64,000 bases of DNA from Bacteroides sp. OM05-12. GTDB taxonomy: Bacteria; Bacteroidota; Bacteroidia; Bacteroidales; Bacteroidaceae. This document shows, piece by piece, positions 10,583 through 20,125 of the stretch. The position numbers and the translations under genes were made by a program. The notes under the pieces are model-generated. The model did no database searches, had not been told where the DNA came from, and was given only the letters and a program-made list of their open reading frames with translations. The stretch spans positions 1-64,000 of the forward strand of contig NZ_QSUN01000018.1 in assembly GCF_003438995.1 (NCBI RefSeq), given 5' to 3'. Every line of letters begins with the position of its first letter. Within the stretch, counting starts at the first letter, position 1.

Positions 10583-11047
10583 TTATTTTCTCAACATTTC
10601 TAATAAACCGCCGCACGTATCTTCAAGTATATCCAATACGTTCTCAAAGCCGGAATCTCCTCCATAATAAGGATCTGGGACATAGTCTACAACCTTTTTT
10701 ACCGAGAAATCACACATACGATATATTTTCTTTTCTTCTTCCGGTGAGGGAGCCAGTTCGCGAAGATCATCTATATTACGATCATCCATACCGATAATCA
10801 TATCAAAATCATAAAAGTCCTCTGTACGCACAGGACGAGAACGATGCACCAAATTGTAACCGCGACGAGCCGCGTGCATACGCATTCTTGCATCCGGCAG
10901 TTCTCCCTGATGATAACTCAGAATTCCCGCAGAATCGACTTTTACTTCATTTTCCATCCCTGCCTGCTCCAACAAACGAAGCATAATCCCTTCGGCAGAT
11001 GACGAACGACAAATATTTCCGAGACAAACAAAAAGAATCTTCTTCAT
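10583..11047 (-). CDS. Low-molecular-weight protein-tyrosine phosphatase
   Basis: Cytoplasmic phosphatase of the LMW-PTP/arsenate reductase fold. The N-terminus has the P-loop CLGNICRS (Cys near residue 8, Arg near 14). The C-terminal general-acid loop is DPYYGG, near residue 121. The 154-residue length is standard. It is the last gene of a minus-strand run priA, CotH, PHP, phosphatase, separated from the PHP gene by 8 bp. Bacterial members dephosphorylate tyrosine kinases of capsule export or other proteins; no such partner is in this window. Confidence 0.93.
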   Translation of the reverse strand: MKKILFVCLGNICRSSSAEGIMLRLLEQAGMENEVKVDSAGILSYHQGELPDARMRMHAARRGYNLVHRSRPVRTEDFYDFDMIIGMDDRNIDDLRELAPSPEEEKKIYRMCDFSVKKVVDYVPDPYYGGDSGFENVLDILEDTCGGLLEMLRK

Positions 11048-11055
11048 ACCTATTA

Positions 11056-11763
11056 TTATTCCAAGAATGTACGAAACAAATCAATCTGTGTATTAACAAT
11101 CAAACTTTCCGGAAAGTCCGTTTCCACCAACAGTTCATACAGAAACTCATAATTGGCAATATCAAACGAAATATGCGCATCACTTCCCAATATAACAGGC
11201 ATCTCATATTTCTTGCACAACCGTAATAACTGTATATTATTATCACGGGCCGAGCCTTTATGACGAGCCGGTTTTAGCGAACTATTGTTTATTTCCAACA
11301 AGGTGTGATTTTCCTTTGCTGCTAATACGATAGGTTCAAAATGAAGCGGGACAGTACCATCGCTCGGATGACTGATTATCTGTATCGCCGGATTACGGAC
11401 AGCCCCGACAATAGCTTGGGTATTCTCATCTATTGTTCCGGACTGATAGCACAAAGAATGAATTCCTGCTATACGAAGATCAAGCATAGAAAAATATTCT
11501 TCCGGCATATCAACATTCCCTTTATAATCTATGATGTTCATTTCTGCCCCAAGCAACAATTCCACACCATACATATTTCGAGGGACAACATGTAAATTAC
11601 GAAAATAAATCAACTCACACGTGCCCGGAATACCCGGTGAATGTTCTGTTATACCAAGTATTTTCAAACCTTTATCCGCAGCAGTACGTACCATTTCCTG
11701 CAGCGTACTGAAAGCATGACCGCTAGCTATCGTATGCGTATGTACATCCAACAATATATCCAT
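11056..11763 (-). CDS. PHP-domain phosphoesterase, YcdX family
   Basis: Predicted metal-dependent phosphatase of the PHP superfamily, YcdX branch. The metal-binding motifs are visible in order: DVHTHT near the N-terminus, GITEHSP near residue 39, AGIHS near 99, ISHPSD near 135 and GSDAH near 194. The 235 residues make a complete compact domain without a DNA polymerase fusion. It is 8 bp from both neighbours, which implies co-transcription with the CotH-family gene and the tyrosine phosphatase. The substrate is unknown. Confidence 0.88.
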   Translation of the reverse strand: MDILLDVHTHTIASGHAFSTLQEMVRTAADKGLKILGITEHSPGIPGTCELIYFRNLHVVPRNMYGVELLLGAEMNIIDYKGNVDMPEEYFSMLDLRIAGIHSLCYQSGTIDENTQAIVGAVRNPAIQIISHPSDGTVPLHFEPIVLAAKENHTLLEINNSSLKPARHKGSARDNNIQLLRLCKKYEMPVILGSDAHISFDIANYEFLYELLVETDFPESLIVNTQIDLFRTFLE

Positions 11764-11771
11764 ATTTATTT

Positions 11772-13562
11772 TTAATCCGCTACAACAATTTTAAATACAG
11801 CAAATGATTTTCTATCGTCCAATTTAACGAAATAAACACTACTGAAAGGCAAAGGTATAGTCATTGGAATTACTTCTTCCCGACTCAAAAGAACCTTTCC
11901 TGAAATATCTGTTATAGTCACATTTGTATAAGTTCCTGTTGCACCTTCTATTATCAATTGATTTCCAATCACTTTAACAGAAGGAGAAGATTCGTCTTTT
12001 CTCACTGTCTCAATACCAACTAAAGGTTTCTGAAGAAACGCATCCATTATACTATAATTCTCACGATACCAATTCTTCATAAATTCAGCTTCTTCATCAA
12101 TATTCGTACACTTTTCCGGCCAAAGATTAAGTTCTCTTGAGAAAGCTCCGGATGAAACAAATAAATCTTTATAGTTATCAATTCTCTCTTCAATTGTAGA
12201 TATCGACAGCTGATTCTGTTTTAATTCTTCCCAGCAAGCTTTCAAACGTTCTTCAAAGTTACAAGGTTTTTCTTCAAATAAACGTTCAAATAATACATTA
12301 GAGAAAGGTACTTCACCTGTAAAAGCATATTTATTCAGATAACTACCATCGTAAGTACGCCCAAAAGTCGAATCCAAATCCCATGGTGTTATAAAGAATC
12401 GCTCTGCTTTCTGCACATTATAGACGCTAAGAAACATATTCTTTACCGGATTATCTACAACATACATTGCATTCAGGAATAAAATATAATCAATAATATT
12501 GTCCAGACAAACATGATTTTCCAGTTCTTCTGCAAAGTAGGCTTTATCTTTATTATAAATCGGAGAAACAAAATCAATAAAATGCTGGAGGTATTCCCAA
12601 CCGGCAAGACCTTCCTCACCCGGATATTCCGACTCCAGACCACTCCATGTCACCCCATCTATCGGTTCATCTTTATCATAGACTCCACTGCCCAAAGGAG
12701 TTGCCCAAGTATTCGATTTATAAGACACTCCTTTAAAGCCATCTTTGTATTTTTTCAGCTTCAATTGTTTCCGGTCTATCTTTTCAGTAAAACAATATAA
12801 ACCATTATACTTTCCATTCAAAAATACTTCTACAAAATACCCTCGAGTACCATTGTGTGCTTCCGGTTCATCTTTTATATGCGGCACATTATTAAATGAA
12901 TTCCAGATATCAGTACAAAGACGGTTTCTCATCCGAGCATGATCAATATACATCGCATCCAAAATCCAGTCTCCGTCCTCTCTTAAACCCAACAAAGAAG
13001 CATCGACTTCTTCTCCTTGTTCATCCTGTAATTCTATAGAATATGACTTTTTAGGATAAGTGCTCGAAGATGCGCCACGAACTTTAATACCGGCCTTATG
13101 TGTAAATAACGCTTCATTAGTTGAAGTACGCTTTAAAGGATCTATCAAAACAAATCCGCAATCTGTTCGTTTGTCTTTTATTATCTCCGCTCCTTTCGCA
13201 TCAAGACAAACAATCGGCAAAGTAGTTATCATCAAATGATAGGCAACTTCATTATCGGTAAAAAGGACTTTCAATTCATAACTCTTTTTACGCCCTATAT
13301 CTTCCAAAGAATACTCAGAACCTTGAGCACAAAGTTGATCTTCAATATAAAATCCTGTAACGTCACTTCCTTCATAAGATACTGTTACTTTCAGGTTTTG
13401 TATATCCTGAGGTACGGAATAGTACAAATCAGTCGTATTCCCATCCTGAATACAAGAAACACCGTTCAACTTCAACGTAAAAACATTCTGGGCATACGTA
13501 GAAACTCCACTAAGAGAGAAAAGCCCCAACAGCAATAAATAAAAGAATTGTTTGTGTCTCAT
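11772..13562 (-). CDS. CotH-type kinase-like secreted protein with T9SS tail
   Basis: A signal peptide (cleavage near STYAQ, residue 25) is followed by an N-terminal beta domain and, from about residue 130 to 480, a CotH domain. The CotH core shows KVRGASSSTYPKKSYSIEL, then KYNGLYCFTEKIDR and the metal-site region TPWDLDSTFG. CotH proteins are atypical protein kinases. The last 80 residues resemble a T9SS sorting domain (TITDISGKVLLSREEV, then SSVYFVKLDD), so this is a second predicted T9SS cargo in the window. It is co-directional with priA, 25 bp downstream of it. The physiological target is unknown. Confidence 0.87.
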   Translation of the reverse strand: MRHKQFFYLLLLGLFSLSGVSTYAQNVFTLKLNGVSCIQDGNTTDLYYSVPQDIQNLKVTVSYEGSDVTGFYIEDQLCAQGSEYSLEDIGRKKSYELKVLFTDNEVAYHLMITTLPIVCLDAKGAEIIKDKRTDCGFVLIDPLKRTSTNEALFTHKAGIKVRGASSSTYPKKSYSIELQDEQGEEVDASLLGLREDGDWILDAMYIDHARMRNRLCTDIWNSFNNVPHIKDEPEAHNGTRGYFVEVFLNGKYNGLYCFTEKIDRKQLKLKKYKDGFKGVSYKSNTWATPLGSGVYDKDEPIDGVTWSGLESEYPGEEGLAGWEYLQHFIDFVSPIYNKDKAYFAEELENHVCLDNIIDYILFLNAMYVVDNPVKNMFLSVYNVQKAERFFITPWDLDSTFGRTYDGSYLNKYAFTGEVPFSNVLFERLFEEKPCNFEERLKACWEELKQNQLSISTIEERIDNYKDLFVSSGAFSRELNLWPEKCTNIDEEAEFMKNWYRENYSIMDAFLQKPLVGIETVRKDESSPSVKVIGNQLIIEGATGTYTNVTITDISGKVLLSREEVIPMTIPLPFSSVYFVKLDDRKSFAVFKIVVAD

Positions 13563-13587
13563 TTTACATCTTATTTAAATTAATATT

Positions 13588-16047
13588 TTACATCGGATCC
13601 ACATCATAATAAACTATCAGCGAGCGAAACCGTTCATCCTCCACCATCTCCCGTTGTACACGAAGTAACTGGTCGCGTACTTTTTTCATAGAAGCATTGG
13701 CCTCGATCTTTATTACAATCTTCTTTATATAAAGAGTTTGAACACGAGCTACCGGCGGATTGTCCGGTCCCAATATACGATTACCGAATACGGCACGGAG
13801 TTTCTCCGCCATCGTCCTCGCCATCAAACCTAATAAATCTTCTTTCCTGTTTTTTAAATAAACATAAATCAAACGGTAATAAGGCGGATACTTAAATAAT
13901 TGACGTTCGGCCAGCTGTGATTCATACATAGTCTGATAATCATTTTGTATCACTTGATGTATGATAGGATGCTCTATCGACTTGGTTTGCAATACAACCA
14001 GCCCGCGCTTATTCTTTCTTCCCGCACGCCCTGCCACTTGTGCCATTAATTGAAAAGCCCGTTCATAAGAACGAAAATCCGGATAATTGAGCATTGTATC
14101 GGCATTCAGAATACCAACGACACTTACATGGTCAAAATCCAACCCTTTGGATACCATCTGCGTACCGATAAGAATATCTGTTTTTCCTCCTTCAAAATCC
14201 GCAATAATACGCTCATAAGCCGCACGGGTACGTGTTGTATCCAAATCCATACGGGCAACGGTAGCCTCCGGAAAGATGAGTTTAATATCATCTTCCACCT
14301 TCTCCGTACCGAAGCCACGGTTCATCATCTCCACTCCTCCACATGCCGGACATGATTTCGGCACTTGATAGGTATAACCGCAATAATGGCAAGTGAGTTG
14401 ATTAATCCCCTTGTGATACGTGAGACTCACATCGCAATTCTTACAACGGGGCACCCATCCGCAAGTACGGCACTCTATCATCGGAGCAAAACCACGACGG
14501 TTCTGAAACAATATAATCTGCTCCTTATTCTCTAAAGCTACGCGTATCTTTTCCAGCAGCATGGGAGAAAACTGACCGGACATACGCTTCTTTCTTGCCA
14601 ATTCCTTAATATCTACCGGCATAATCTCCGGTAATTGTATATCTTTATAACGCTCCGCTAATTCTACAAATCCGTATTTCCCACTAACCGCGTTATAATA
14701 AGTCTCTATTGACGGTGTCGCCGTTCCCAACAAGGTTTTAGCACCATACATGGAAGCCAGTATGATGGCGGCATTCCTTGCATGATAACGTGGAGCCGGA
14801 TCTTGCTGCTTATACGTATTCTCATGTTCCTCATCCACTATCACAAGACCAAGATGCTCAAACGGAAGAAAAACAGAAGATCGTACACCCAAAATAACTT
14901 GATATCCATTACCGCCCAACTGTTTACGCCATATTTCAACCCGCTCGGCGTCGGAAAATTTAGAGTGATAGATGCCAAGTTTATCACCGAATACCCGTTG
15001 TAAACGTTCGGTAATCTGTGTCGTCAAAGCTATTTCCGGCAATAGATACAATACTTGTTTGCCTGAATCTATAACCTTTTGAATCAGATGAATATAAATT
15101 TCCGTTTTACCACTTGAGGTAACTCCGTGAAGTAAACAAACGTTCTTCTCCTCGAAACTGGCAAGAATAGCGTCAAACGCCTGCTGTTGAGAAGTATTAA
15201 GTGCATTTATTTCCGAGACATTTGCTTGCTGCCTGTTTAAACGTCCGATTTCATGGTAATAAACTTCAAAAACATTTTTATCAACCAATCCGTTGAATAT
15301 AGCAGGTGAAGCTGTAGCTTTAGCCAGCAAATCCTTTTTTGAAACTTCTTTCAAAGGCGTCTTTCCCATAAATCCGGAAAGTTCCACATACTTCATCAGC
15401 AACGCCAACTGTTTGGGAGCACGAGACAGCTCATCGAAAAGCTCCCTTAAACGTTCCTCCACGGAAGCCTCAGCAGTAAGCCGCACACGTACTTCCGTCT
15501 TTGGCTTATAATTACGCTTTAACTCTTCCTTTATGAAAAGGGCTTCTTTGTCCAATAGGGATTTGATTACGGACAACACATTTTTCACCCCGCTCTCTTT
15601 CTCCAATTGCGTGACACATTGCTCCGGCTCTTTAGACAATAAGTCCAAGATTAACTGCTCTTTCTCCGGTAACGGAGCATTTGCTTCAAAATCGGGATTA
15701 TAAACAACTATCGTTTCACTCTCCAACTTCAGCCCTGAAGGAAGAGCCGCTTTATAAACATCTCCGTTCGTGCAGAGATAGTACTCCGACAACCAACTCC
15801 AAAAACGAAACTGTATGGGAAGAAGTATAGGTTCGGCGTCAAGCAACTCCGTTATATCTTTTGTTTCATAAGCCTCCGGAGCAGAAAAATGCACATTGGC
15901 TACTATTGCCGTATAAAACTTCTTACGCCCGAAAGACACAACGACACGGCAACCTATCTTCACTTTCTCCGCCATCTCATCAGGCAAAGAATAAGTGTAA
16001 TAGTTAGCTAAAGGAAGTGGCAATATGACGTCTACGTATTTCTTCAC
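13588..16047 (-). CDS. priA: Primosomal protein N', replication restart helicase
   Basis: Superfamily 2 3'-5' DNA helicase that reloads the replisome at stalled forks. An N-terminal 3'-DNA-binding region is followed by the Walker A motif GVTSSGKTEIY near residue 310, a DEEH Walker B motif near 407, and eight zinc-binding cysteines between about 530 and 575 (CRTCGW, CKNCD, CHYCGY, CPACG). The helicase motif MVSKGLDFD and GRAGR follow. The 819-residue length is typical for Bacteroidota. It is the first gene of the run toward 10583. A structured leader lies about 70-170 bp upstream. Confidence 0.97.
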   Translation of the reverse strand: MKKYVDVILPLPLANYYTYSLPDEMAEKVKIGCRVVVSFGRKKFYTAIVANVHFSAPEAYETKDITELLDAEPILLPIQFRFWSWLSEYYLCTNGDVYKAALPSGLKLESETIVVYNPDFEANAPLPEKEQLILDLLSKEPEQCVTQLEKESGVKNVLSVIKSLLDKEALFIKEELKRNYKPKTEVRVRLTAEASVEERLRELFDELSRAPKQLALLMKYVELSGFMGKTPLKEVSKKDLLAKATASPAIFNGLVDKNVFEVYYHEIGRLNRQQANVSEINALNTSQQQAFDAILASFEEKNVCLLHGVTSSGKTEIYIHLIQKVIDSGKQVLYLLPEIALTTQITERLQRVFGDKLGIYHSKFSDAERVEIWRKQLGGNGYQVILGVRSSVFLPFEHLGLVIVDEEHENTYKQQDPAPRYHARNAAIILASMYGAKTLLGTATPSIETYYNAVSGKYGFVELAERYKDIQLPEIMPVDIKELARKKRMSGQFSPMLLEKIRVALENKEQIILFQNRRGFAPMIECRTCGWVPRCKNCDVSLTYHKGINQLTCHYCGYTYQVPKSCPACGGVEMMNRGFGTEKVEDDIKLIFPEATVARMDLDTTRTRAAYERIIADFEGGKTDILIGTQMVSKGLDFDHVSVVGILNADTMLNYPDFRSYERAFQLMAQVAGRAGRKNKRGLVVLQTKSIEHPIIHQVIQNDYQTMYESQLAERQLFKYPPYYRLIYVYLKNRKEDLLGLMARTMAEKLRAVFGNRILGPDNPPVARVQTLYIKKIVIKIEANASMKKVRDQLLRVQREMVEDERFRSLIVYYDVDPM

Positions 16048-16118
16048 GGCTTCATCATGTTAAACTCCGACAAAGATACAACAAACATCGGCATGATTAA
16101 ATCTTTTCTCCCTTTAAA

Positions 16119-16216
16119 TTGAATCGTTTCACCATGCTCATCCTGTCGTTTGAGCAAGGGAAACCTGTCGTTCAGGCATGGTGAAACGCAAGGATGTCCA
16201 TAGGTGAACGATTCAA
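16119..16216. repeat. Nested inverted repeats upstream of priA
   Basis: TTGAATCGTTTCACC (from 16119) pairs with GGTGAACGATTCAA (16203-16216) with one bulge. GTTTCACCATGC (16126-16137) also pairs with GCATGGTGAAAC (16176-16187). The direct repeat CCTGTCGTT lies between them at 16142 and 16164. The block could fold into alternative hairpins in the priA leader, or it could be a palindromic repeat element. No open frame overlaps it. Confidence 0.6.
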
Positions 16217-16246
16217 AGATACAGAAGTTATTCCATACTTAATATA

Positions 16247-16279
16247 AAAGGGACGTATCCGCAATGGACACGTCCCTTT
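16247..16279 (-). terminator. Terminator of the outer-membrane protein gene
   Basis: Arms of 14 bases (AAAGGGACGTATCC and GGACACGTCCCTTT) pair with one mismatch around a GCAAT loop. On the minus strand a run of four T follows. It lies 20 bp beyond the stop codon at 16300. Confidence 0.8.
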
Positions 16280-16299
16280 CAAACAAAGTTTTATTCCTA

Positions 16300-16980
16300 T
16301 TAGAACATATAGGCAAGAGAAACCTGCCACATCTTATTCTTTTTCTTAAATACATCACCGGTTAAGATAGTATCTAAATTCTTATCGCTAACCGTCGCTT
16401 TATTAGAGTTGCCTAAAGGAATGTTGTAATTTACAGCAATCTGCAGGCAATTAATTAATTTAGCACCGAGACCTACATTGATACCAATGTCTGCTTTCTT
16501 TGCAGTACTTTTCACTCCACTACCGATTGTTTCTCCTGCCAAATCGGCAATTCCTTTGAACACATCGTCCGATTTCAAATTAAACGAAAAGTCCGGTCCG
16601 GCTGTTACAAAGACACTCGCCATATCACCCATACCTATGGAGTATTTTAAATTGATAGGAATATCTATGGCATGCTGGCGGCTGGTCTTACTTGCCGTAG
16701 CCTCTCTCGGATCATCCGGCGTATATTCTATTTTAGCGGACTTCTGAGAATATAATAAGGAAGCATCAAATCCCAATCCACCGATAGGAAGTGTGAAATC
16801 AAGCATCGGACCGAAAAAATAACCGGCCTTATTTTCTGCTTTAAAGTTCTCTTTCAAGCCTGAGAAATCAGCTTTATTTAAATTCAATCCGGCTTTAACA
16901 CCCCATCTTAATTGGGCCTGTGAAGGAAGGGCCATACACAAACATACAGCTACCAACAAAGCACTAATAATCTTCTTCAT
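16300..16980 (-). CDS. Outer-membrane beta-barrel protein (porin-like, PF13568 type)
   Basis: Predicted small eight-stranded-type outer-membrane barrel. The ATG at 16980 is preferred because it gives a canonical signal peptide, MKKIISALLVAVCLCMALPS, with cleavage at SQAQ. An upstream ATG at 17034 would add 18 residues that do not belong to a signal peptide. The mature protein opens with RWGVKAGLNLNKADF and ends in an aromatic residue (AYMF), as barrels do. It is monocistronic with its own terminator. The function beyond an outer-membrane barrel is unknown. Confidence 0.87.
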   Translation of the reverse strand: MKKIISALLVAVCLCMALPSQAQLRWGVKAGLNLNKADFSGLKENFKAENKAGYFFGPMLDFTLPIGGLGFDASLLYSQKSAKIEYTPDDPREATASKTSRQHAIDIPINLKYSIGMGDMASVFVTAGPDFSFNLKSDDVFKGIADLAGETIGSGVKSTAKKADIGINVGLGAKLINCLQIAVNYNIPLGNSNKATVSDKNLDTILTGDVFKKKNKMWQVSLAYMF

Positions 16981-17130
16981 AAGTTCATTTGTTTTAGTAT
17001 TCATAGGCAAAGATATGTAATTTCTTATTAACACCCTAAAGATTAGGCATAAAAAGTAATTACCCGGCTCTACCGCATATTCGCCTTTCTATAAAGAAAT
17101 AACAATAAAACAGCTTAATTGTTTCTCTGT

Positions 17131-17958
17131 TCAGGATGACAAATTCTGTTCATGATAGGCATCAACCGCCTTTTTTACCGAGCCATACAGCAGCAATAGC
17201 CGTTTAGCCTGTTCATATTCTATTCCTAATTCTTCAGCCACCATACGGGTTCCCCTATCCACCAGTTTTTGATTGGACAACTGCATATTGACCATTCTAT
17301 TCCCTTTCACACGTCCCAACTGAATCATGGTAGAAGTCGTTATCATATTTAGAATCATCTTCTGCCCTGTTCCCGATTTCATTCTCGAACTTCCCGTTAC
17401 AAACTCCGGTCCGACAATCATTTCTATCGCAATATCCGCTTCTTTTGATATAGGCGCTTCGGGATTACTGGAGATAGAAGCGGTCAAAATACCGTTTTCC
17501 CGAGCCTTTCTCAATGCACCGATCACATAAGGAGTCGTACCGGAAGCTGCGATACCGACAACTGTATCTTTCACATTAATAGCATGTTCTTTTAATTCTT
17601 CCCAACCTCTCTCCATGTCATCCTCTGCATTTTCTACCGGGCAACGCAATGCACGCTCTCCTCCGGCTATCAAACCAATAACCAAAGTAGGAGGCATACC
17701 GAAAGTTGGCGGAATTTCCGAAGCATCCAGCACACCAAGGCGACCGCTCGTTCCCGCACCCATATAGAAAAGACGCCCGCCCTGTTTCATTCGCTTTACA
17801 ACTTCCGTCACCAGCTTTTCTATTTGCGGAATCGCTTTCTGCACCGCATCCGCCACTTTATGGTCTTCTTCATTTATATCTTCAAGAAGTTCACGAATCG
17901 GCTTCTTCTCCAAATCATTATATAACGACGGTTGTTCTGTTATTTTTATAAAAGCCAT
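17131..17958 (-). CDS. murQ: N-acetylmuramic acid 6-phosphate etherase
   Basis: Cleaves the lactyl ether of MurNAc-6-phosphate to give GlcNAc-6-phosphate and D-lactate in the cytoplasm, a step of peptidoglycan recycling. It is a SIS-domain protein with the sugar-phosphate loops YMGAGTSGRLGVLDASE (residues about 65-81) and GIAASGTTPYVIGAL (about 136-150), plus the family motif TGSSRMKSGTGQKM. The 275-residue length fits the family. It is the last gene of a six-gene minus-strand operon and starts 5 bp after the kinase stop codon. Confidence 0.96.
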   Translation of the reverse strand: MAFIKITEQPSLYNDLEKKPIRELLEDINEEDHKVADAVQKAIPQIEKLVTEVVKRMKQGGRLFYMGAGTSGRLGVLDASEIPPTFGMPPTLVIGLIAGGERALRCPVENAEDDMERGWEELKEHAINVKDTVVGIAASGTTPYVIGALRKARENGILTASISSNPEAPISKEADIAIEMIVGPEFVTGSSRMKSGTGQKMILNMITTSTMIQLGRVKGNRMVNMQLSNQKLVDRGTRMVAEELGIEYEQAKRLLLLYGSVKKAVDAYHEQNLSS

Positions 17959-17963
17959 TTTAG

Positions 17964-18827
17964 TTACTGATTCTTTTTAGTATGATAATTTATTAATCCC
18001 TCCATAGGACTTTTCACGATACTCCCAAGCTCTATTCCCATTTCAAAAGCTGCTTCACGCAAAATATCCTGATAATAATACGCCACAGACCCAACCATAC
18101 GTATGGGATAATGACGATAATCATATTGCATCACATTCCGTTTGAAGAAAGCTTTAAAGCTATTTAGTACCAACGAACGAACTTCCGGTTCACTGAGGTT
18201 GGCCGCAATAAAAGGCGAAAAGCTTGCTAAGAAACGATTCGGAAAAGGTTGTTTATAAACCCTATCCATAATCTCAGCTCTCGTAAGACCGGATTGCTCA
18301 AAGAACTTTTCCTGCAATGTTGCCGGCAGTTGATTCTTTAAACAGTCTCCGATAAATAGTTTACCCAATACAGCCGCACTTCCTTCGTCACCAAGAATAA
18401 AACCTAAAGGAGATACATTACTTGTAATTTCATTCCCGTCATAAAAGCAAGAGTTAGAACCGGTTCCCATAATACAAGCGATTCCGGCTTCTTTACCGTA
18501 AAGTGCACGAGCCGCCGCAAGCAGGTCACTACCTATTTCTACCGGCACATCTATATGCCGGGCTATTGCCGTACTGACAATCCGGTTCTTTTCAGGGAAA
18601 GCACAGCCTGCACCATAGAAGTAAACCGCATCAATCACACTCCGCTCCAACTTCGGCATCAGGTTACTCGCAATTTCTTCGCTAATCTCATCGGTCGTTT
18701 GAAAGAAAGGGTTCGTACCCTTCGTACAAACGTGTAACACCGGCTTCCCATCAGTTACCAAACACCAATCCGTTTTAGTAGAACCGCTATCTGCCAACAA
18801 TATCATATCTTTATATCTATTATTCAT
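17964..18827 (-). CDS. BadF/BadG-type amino-sugar kinase, probable MurNAc/GlcNAc kinase
   Basis: ATPase of the BadF/BadG/BcrA superfamily. The phosphate-1 motif ADSGSTKTDW lies near residue 12, and CIMGTGSNSCFY and LGDEGSAAVLG follow near 117 and 145. Between AmpG and MurQ, the expected task is to phosphorylate MurNAc (MurK activity, which in characterised homologues also accepts GlcNAc), so supplying MurQ. It overlaps ampG by ATGA (18824-18827), indicating translational coupling. An internal ATG, eight codons in, is an alternative start. Confidence 0.88.
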   Translation of the reverse strand: MNNRYKDMILLADSGSTKTDWCLVTDGKPVLHVCTKGTNPFFQTTDEISEEIASNLMPKLERSVIDAVYFYGAGCAFPEKNRIVSTAIARHIDVPVEIGSDLLAAARALYGKEAGIACIMGTGSNSCFYDGNEITSNVSPLGFILGDEGSAAVLGKLFIGDCLKNQLPATLQEKFFEQSGLTRAEIMDRVYKQPFPNRFLASFSPFIAANLSEPEVRSLVLNSFKAFFKRNVMQYDYRHYPIRMVGSVAYYYQDILREAAFEMGIELGSIVKSPMEGLINYHTKKNQ

Positions 18828-20119
18828 GCTTTTTCTTCTATCTCTTGTTTTCCATAATCCGGATCGATCTTAATAAACGAACATACGGCAATGGTCGCTG
18901 CACAACACAGCATTACCCAAATAAAGAAATTCTCATAACCAATATGTTCTTGCAGCCATCCGGCAGCCATACCCGGCAGCATCATACCCAAAGCCATAAA
19001 TGCCGTGCAGATAGCATAATGTGCTGTTTTATGTTCGCCATCCGAATAATAAATCAAATAAAGCATATAAGCAGTAAATCCGAAACCATAGCCAAACTGT
19101 TCAATGAACACACACAAATTTATGACGATTAAACTCTGAGGCTGCGCATATCCCAAATAGACGAAAGTAAGACAAGTCAGCGAAAGGCTCCAAGCCATCG
19201 GCCAAAGCCATTTTCTCAGTCCGCCTTTAGCAGCACAAATACCACCGATAATGCCGCCGACCGTCAATCCTATAATGCCAATCGTACCATATACCCATCC
19301 CACTTGTTCCGTTGTAAGCCCCAAACCTCCTTTATCCAAAGGATCAAGTAAAAAAGGATTTATCAATTTTACCAATTGAGCCTCAGGGAAACGATAAAAC
19401 AACATAAACAAAATAGCAATACCTGCCTGTTTCTTCTTGAAAAAAGAAGCAAAGGTGTGGAAGAACTCCCGAAAAATATCCGAGACATTAGTTACACCAC
19501 CTGCAACAGGCCTGTCCGACGCAGGTTTAGGCAGAATAAACTTATGGTACAAGCTAAATCCTATAAATAAGCCCGCCAATATAAAAAATGTAATAGACCA
19601 TGCAAAAGATACTTTTCCCGTCCACCGTTCCAAAGAACCGGCCAATATAACCAATAACCCTTGTCCGGCAATTGTTGCTATACGATAGAATGTACTACGG
19701 ATGCCGACATATAAAGACTGGTCGTGCACATTCAAAGCCAACATATAAAAACCATCTGCCGCTATATCATGGGTTGCCGAACTAAAAGCTACCAACCAAA
19801 AGATTGCCAAAGTCAACTGAAAGAAATAATCCATCGGGATGGTAAAAGCAATGCCTGCCAATCCTGCCCCGACCAACAGTTGCATGGTTACCACCCACCA
19901 ACGCTTTGTTCTCAATAAATCAATAAAAGGACTCCAAAAAGGTTTAATTACCCACGGCAAATATAACCAGCTTGTATATAAAGCAATATCCGTGTTAGAT
20001 ATACCCAAGCGTTTATACATGATTACAGAGATAGTCATGACCGCTACATAAGGCAATCCCTGCGCAAAATACAAAGTAGGAATCCATGCCCACGGAGATA
20101 CTTTTTTGTCTTTCATCAT
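18824..20119 (-). CDS. ampG: AmpG-type muropeptide MFS permease
   Basis: Predicted 12-helix major facilitator protein of the inner membrane that imports anhydro-muropeptides or their sugars. The N-terminal region WIPTLYFAQGLPY and the first helix pair resemble AmpG. The second half begins near residue 225 (AGIAILFMLFYRFPEAQL). At 431 residues it is shorter than enterobacterial AmpG, as is usual in Bacteroidota. It lies between the SpoIID-like gene (6-bp gap) and the kinase (4-bp overlap). The exact ligand cannot be read from the sequence. Confidence 0.9.
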   Translation of the reverse strand: MMKDKKVSPWAWIPTLYFAQGLPYVAVMTISVIMYKRLGISNTDIALYTSWLYLPWVIKPFWSPFIDLLRTKRWWVVTMQLLVGAGLAGIAFTIPMDYFFQLTLAIFWLVAFSSATHDIAADGFYMLALNVHDQSLYVGIRSTFYRIATIAGQGLLVILAGSLERWTGKVSFAWSITFFILAGLFIGFSLYHKFILPKPASDRPVAGGVTNVSDIFREFFHTFASFFKKKQAGIAILFMLFYRFPEAQLVKLINPFLLDPLDKGGLGLTTEQVGWVYGTIGIIGLTVGGIIGGICAAKGGLRKWLWPMAWSLSLTCLTFVYLGYAQPQSLIVINLCVFIEQFGYGFGFTAYMLYLIYYSDGEHKTAHYAICTAFMALGMMLPGMAAGWLQEHIGYENFFIWVMLCCAATIAVCSFIKIDPDYGKQEIEEKA

Positions 20120-20125
20120 ACTTTT

